Shown: piece after piece, positions 14,651 to 17,030 of the stretch
How positions within the stretch are numbered: the stretch's first letter is position 1
How the letters are laid out: each line of letters opens with the position of its first letter
NCBI GenBank assembly: GCA_039927975.1
Contig: JBDSTZ010000594.1
Coordinates: 1 to 17,030 of the forward strand
Reading direction: 5' to 3'
Source of the DNA: JBDSTZ01 sp039927975
GTDB taxonomy: Bacteria; Pseudomonadota; Gammaproteobacteria; Burkholderiales; Burkholderiaceae_D
DNA: 17,030 nucleotides
Program-made: the position numbers and the translations under genes
Notes under the pieces: generated by a model
What the model saw: only the letters and a program-made list of their open reading frames with translations
Told to the model about the DNA's origin: nothing
The model's database searches: none

Positions 14651-15231
14651 CGCAGCTTCTCGACCAATGCGCGCAGGGCCTGGCCGCGATGCGACACGGC
14701 GTTTTTTTCAGACGGCGCCAGTTCGGCGGCCGACTTGCCGAGCGCCGGAATCCAGAAGTAGGGATCGTAGCCGAAGCCGTTGCTGCCGCGCGCGACGGCG
14801 CTGATTTCACCATTCCAGCGGGCGTCCGCGATGACCGGCTGCGGGTCGTCGGCGTGGCGCACATACACCAGCACGCAGTAGTAATACGCCGATTTGTCGG
14901 CGTGCGCGGCGAGGTCGGCGATCAGCTTGTCGTTGTTGCGCTGGTCCGATTTCGGTTCGCCGGCGTAGCGCGCCGACCACACGCCGGGCGCGCCGCCGAG
15001 CGCGTTGACGCACACGCCCGAGTCGTCGGCCAGCGCCGGCAGGCCGGTCAGGCGCGACGCGTGGCGGGCCTTGGCCAGCGCGTTCTCGACGAAGGTGGCG
15101 AACGGCTCGTCGGCCTCGGGGACGTCGAATTCGCCCTGCGGATGCAAGGTGAAGCCGATGGGCTCCAGGATCTGGCTGAATTCCTTGAGCTTGCCGGCGT
15201 TGTTGGAGGCGAGGATGAGGCGTTGGGTCAT
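14647..15231 (-). CDS. rdgB: XTP/dITP diphosphatase (non-canonical purine NTP pyrophosphatase, Ham1/RdgB)
   Basis: 194 residues from ATG 15231, matching E. coli RdgB (197). It hydrolyses ITP, dITP and XTP to the monophosphates and so keeps deaminated purines out of nucleic acids. The N-terminal substrate motif reads LILASNNAGKLKEF (SNN-GK-xE is diagnostic). It is followed by EADEPFATFVENALAKARHAS, ALADDSGVCVNALGGAPGVWSARYAG (catalytic Asp in the DDSG motif), GFGYDPYFW near residue 150 and SHRGQALRAL at the end. A longer frame to 15369 exists, but its extra residues are Arg-rich and unlike the family. No good Shine-Dalgarno sequence precedes 15231, so a start a few codons upstream (MAASAQIHH) is a minor option. 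It lies 85 bp after rph and overlaps hemW by 4 bp. Confidence 0.96.
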   Translation of the reverse strand: MTQRLILASNNAGKLKEFSQILEPIGFTLHPQGEFDVPEADEPFATFVENALAKARHASRLTGLPALADDSGVCVNALGGAPGVWSARYAGEPKSDQRNNDKLIADLAAHADKSAYYYCVLVYVRHADDPQPVIADARWNGEISAVARGSNGFGYDPYFWIPALGKSAAELAPSEKNAVSHRGQALRALVEKLR

Positions 15232-15289
15232 GGCGGCGTGATGAATCTGTGCGGAAGCCGCCATTTTATCGCGAACCGGCGCGCCAGTC

Positions 15290-15305
15290 CCGGCGCAGGC
15301 GCCGG
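15290..15305. other. GC-rich hairpin in the rph-rdgB spacer
   Basis: CCGGCGC (15290-15296) and GCGCCGG (15299-15305) form a perfect 7-bp inverted repeat with two bases between them, just after the rph stop. There is no T-run on the minus strand, so it is not a standard terminator. It could protect the rph mRNA end or merely be GC-rich spacer. Confidence 0.4.
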
Positions 15306-15316
15306 CCCTGCGCGGC

Positions 15317-16048
15317 TTAGGCCAGACCGAGCGTGCGCTTCTGCAGCGCGATGATCTCGGCAATGCCATCCTGCGCCAGGTCGAGCAGGCGGTTCATGCC
15401 GGCGCGGTCGAACGCGGCGCCTTCGGCCGTGCCCTGCACTTCGATGAAATGGCCGGCTTCGGTCATCACCACGTTCATGTCGGTGTCGCAGCCGGAGTCC
15501 TCGATGTAGTCGAGGTCGAGCACCGGCATGCCCTGGTACACGCCGACCGAAATCGCCGCCACAAAACTCTTGACCGGCACCGCGCCGATCGCGCCGCGCA
15601 CGACCAGTTTGCTGAACGCGTCGTAGGCCGCCACCATCGCGCCGGTGATCGAGGCGGTGCGGGTGCCGCCGTCGGCCTGGATGACGTCGCAATCGAGGTG
15701 CAGGGTGCGCTCGCCGAACGCCTGCAAATCAAACGCGGCGCGCAGCGAACGGCCGATCAGGCGCTGGATCTCCTGCGTGCGGCCGGACTGCTTGCCGCGC
15801 GCGGCCTCGCGGTCCATGCGGGTGTGGGTCGAGCGCGGCAGCATGCCGTATTCGGCCGTCAGCCAGCCCTGCCCCTTGCCCTTCAAGAAACCAGGCACCT
15901 TGTCCTCGATGCTGGCGGTGCAGATCACCTTGGTGTCGCCGCACTCGATCAGCACCGATCCCTCGGCATGCTTGGTGTACTGGCGTGTCAGGCGAATCTC
16001 GCGCAACTGCGCCACGCCGCGCCCGCTCGGGCGGTGTTCAAATGTCAT
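15317..16048 (-). CDS. rph: ribonuclease PH
   Basis: 243 residues from ATG 16048 (MTFEHRPSGR), slightly longer than E. coli RNase PH (238), with AAGGAA at good spacing. RNase PH is a phosphate-dependent 3'-5' exonuclease that trims tRNA and other RNA 3' ends and works as a hexamer. Diagnostic segments are seen in order: SVLIECGDTKVICTASIE, GWLTAEYGMLPRSTHTRMDREA, GRTQEIQRLIGRSLRAAFDL (the phosphate-binding arginine region), DCDVIQADGGTRTASITGA and LDLDYIEDSGCDTDMNVV. A longer in-frame extension to 16183 overlaps the phosphatase gene and is basic, unlike the family, so it is rejected. The gene follows the PP2C gene by 46 bp and is probably cotranscribed with it. Confidence 0.97.
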   Translation of the reverse strand: MTFEHRPSGRGVAQLREIRLTRQYTKHAEGSVLIECGDTKVICTASIEDKVPGFLKGKGQGWLTAEYGMLPRSTHTRMDREAARGKQSGRTQEIQRLIGRSLRAAFDLQAFGERTLHLDCDVIQADGGTRTASITGAMVAAYDAFSKLVVRGAIGAVPVKSFVAAISVGVYQGMPVLDLDYIEDSGCDTDMNVVMTEAGHFIEVQGTAEGAAFDRAGMNRLLDLAQDGIAEIIALQKRTLGLA

Positions 16049-16094
16049 GGTGTTCCTTGTGATGTGAATGGGTCGCGCCAGGCGCGCGACTTGG

Positions 16095-17030
16095 TTATTT
16101 AAGCAGTTGCGAGGACTTCTCGATCGCGCCGCGAATCTCGGCGATCGCTTTCTCGATCTCGTCCTCGTTGAAGATGTCGACATCGGCCGGCAGCTCGGGC
16201 ACGACGTCGGTCTGGATATTGGTGCTGACCAGGTCGTCGGGCAGCAGCTGGGTCGAGATAAGGTTGGCCATCTCGACCGTCACGGTCGACTCGCCCTCGG
16301 CCTCCGGCCCGCCCTGCCACATGATGGCCAGCGCGGTGGTGTTGTCGCTGGTGTCGCCGGCGATGGTGGTGGCCATCGAGATCAGCTCGGGCACCGCGCG
16401 CACGATGGTCTGGCTCGACAGGCGCCAGGTGATCTCCTCGTCCGACAGCATCGACCACAGGCCGTCGGAGCACAGCATCAGCACGTCGCCGCTTTGCAGG
16501 CTGGCCAGGCGCGACACTTCGATGCTCGGCAGCGAACCGGCGCCGACGCAGTTGTACAGCTTGTTGCGGTCGGGATGGGTGGAGCGTTCGGACGGATCGG
16601 CCAGGCCCTTGGCGATCAGGTATTCGACATGCGAATGGTCGAGCGTGCGGCCGAGGATCTGGCCGTTGCGGATCCAGTACAGGCGCGAGTCGCCGCAGTG
16701 GGCCCAGATCGCGTTGTTATGCTGGATCAGGCAGGCCACCACGGTGGTGCGCGGCGTCTCGCTCAGCTTGTGCTCGACGCTGTAGCGGTGGATTTCCTCG
16801 TGCGCGGCGAGGAAGGCTTCCTCCAGAAAGCGCTCCGGTTTTTTCACATACGGCGCGGCCTGCTTCTGGAACATGGCCGACATGACCTGCATGGTCAGGC
16901 TGGCCGCCACCTCGCCGTGCAGATGGCCGCCCATGCCGTCGGCCAGCACCAGCAGCAGCGCGTCGCGGGTGAAGCTGTAGCCCATGCGGTCCTGGTTGAC
17001 CTTGCGGCCGCCGATATGGCTTTCCTGATA
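16095..17030 (-). CDS. PP2C-family serine/threonine protein phosphatase (N-terminus beyond window edge)
   Basis: 311 residues are visible and the frame is open to the right edge, so a short N-terminal part is missing. PP2C (PPM) motifs are all present: NQDRMG near the edge, LVLADGMGGHLHGE with the metal-binding aspartate, the WAHCGDSRLYWIRNG strand, MLCSDGLWSML, and GDTSDNTTALAIMW with the last metal-ligand aspartate. It removes phosphate from Ser/Thr of proteins in the cytosol, using Mn/Mg. In related betaproteobacteria a Ser/Thr protein kinase often lies upstream, and that would be its partner just outside the window (inference). After the catalytic domain is an acidic tail of about 65 residues with DIFNEDEIEKAIAEIRGAI, which is not part of the core PP2C fold. 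rph follows downstream. Confidence 0.94.
   Translation of the reverse strand, partial: YQESHIGGRKVNQDRMGYSFTRDALLLVLADGMGGHLHGEVAASLTMQVMSAMFQKQAAPYVKKPERFLEEAFLAAHEEIHRYSVEHKLSETPRTTVVACLIQHNNAIWAHCGDSRLYWIRNGQILGRTLDHSHVEYLIAKGLADPSERSTHPDRNKLYNCVGAGSLPSIEVSRLASLQSGDVLMLCSDGLWSMLSDEEITWRLSSQTIVRAVPELISMATTIAGDTSDNTTALAIMWQGGPEAEGESTVTVEMANLISTQLLPDDLVSTNIQTDVVPELPADVDIFNEDEIEKAIAEIRGAIEKSSQLLK

Noticed and set aside
13745..14761. 338-codon plus-strand frame opposite hemW
   Set aside because: It is an antisense shadow of a gene with an intact radical SAM motif.

Overview
This window reads as chromosomal DNA of a high-GC betaproteobacterium. The Oxalobacteraceae (Massilia / Duganella / Janthinobacterium group, Burkholderiales) are the most likely source. 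That placement is an inference from strong G/C preference at third codon positions, the minus-strand order PP2C phosphatase - rph - rdgB - hemW, and the style of the proteins. No ribosomal or tRNA gene is present to confirm it.

Region 1 (1 to about 3,660) is accessory DNA. The right end of an IS66-like insertion sequence (C-terminal end of its transposase, 1-111) abuts a broken minus-strand gene for a phospholipase D-like protein (123-404). Upstream of that, in the same direction and 5 bp away, is a complete long VgrG (410-3661) with a C-terminal extension of transthyretin-like character. This is a type VI secretion spike with its cognate lipase effector, and the effector has been cut by the insertion. 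Base and codon use here look less GC-biased than in the rest of the window.

Region 2 (3,840-4,860) is a transaldolase gene (tal) on the plus strand. It ends in a 12-bp tandem repeat that gives four in-frame stop codons in a row. Region 3 (4,911-11,490) is a tripartite RND efflux locus. A TetR/AcrR-type repressor is read divergently from an adaptor lipoprotein, an HAE1-type RND pump and an OprM-like outer-membrane lipoprotein. An 18-bp inverted repeat in the divergent spacer is the likely operator. The operon ends in 7-bp tandem repeats that place TGA in all three frames, followed by a clear rho-independent terminator.

Region 4 (11,490-13,440) holds a minus-strand exported serine beta-lactamase-like protein whose nucleophile serine is replaced by alanine. 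It is followed by a decayed reading frame of 103 codons with two internal stops in one frame. A small plus-strand gene for an 80-residue protein with a hydrophobic N-terminus lies beyond. Region 5 (13,403-17,030) is a minus-strand housekeeping cluster: a PP2C-type protein phosphatase (cut by the window edge), RNase PH (rph), the ITP/XTP pyrophosphatase (rdgB) and the heme chaperone (hemW). rdgB and hemW share an ATGA overlap.

I see no CRISPR array, tRNA, rRNA or clearly new multi-gene system. The points most worth a second look are the apparent pseudoenzyme next to a decayed gene, the IS-disrupted VgrG/PLD pair, and the two independent tandem-repeat stop-codon clusters.
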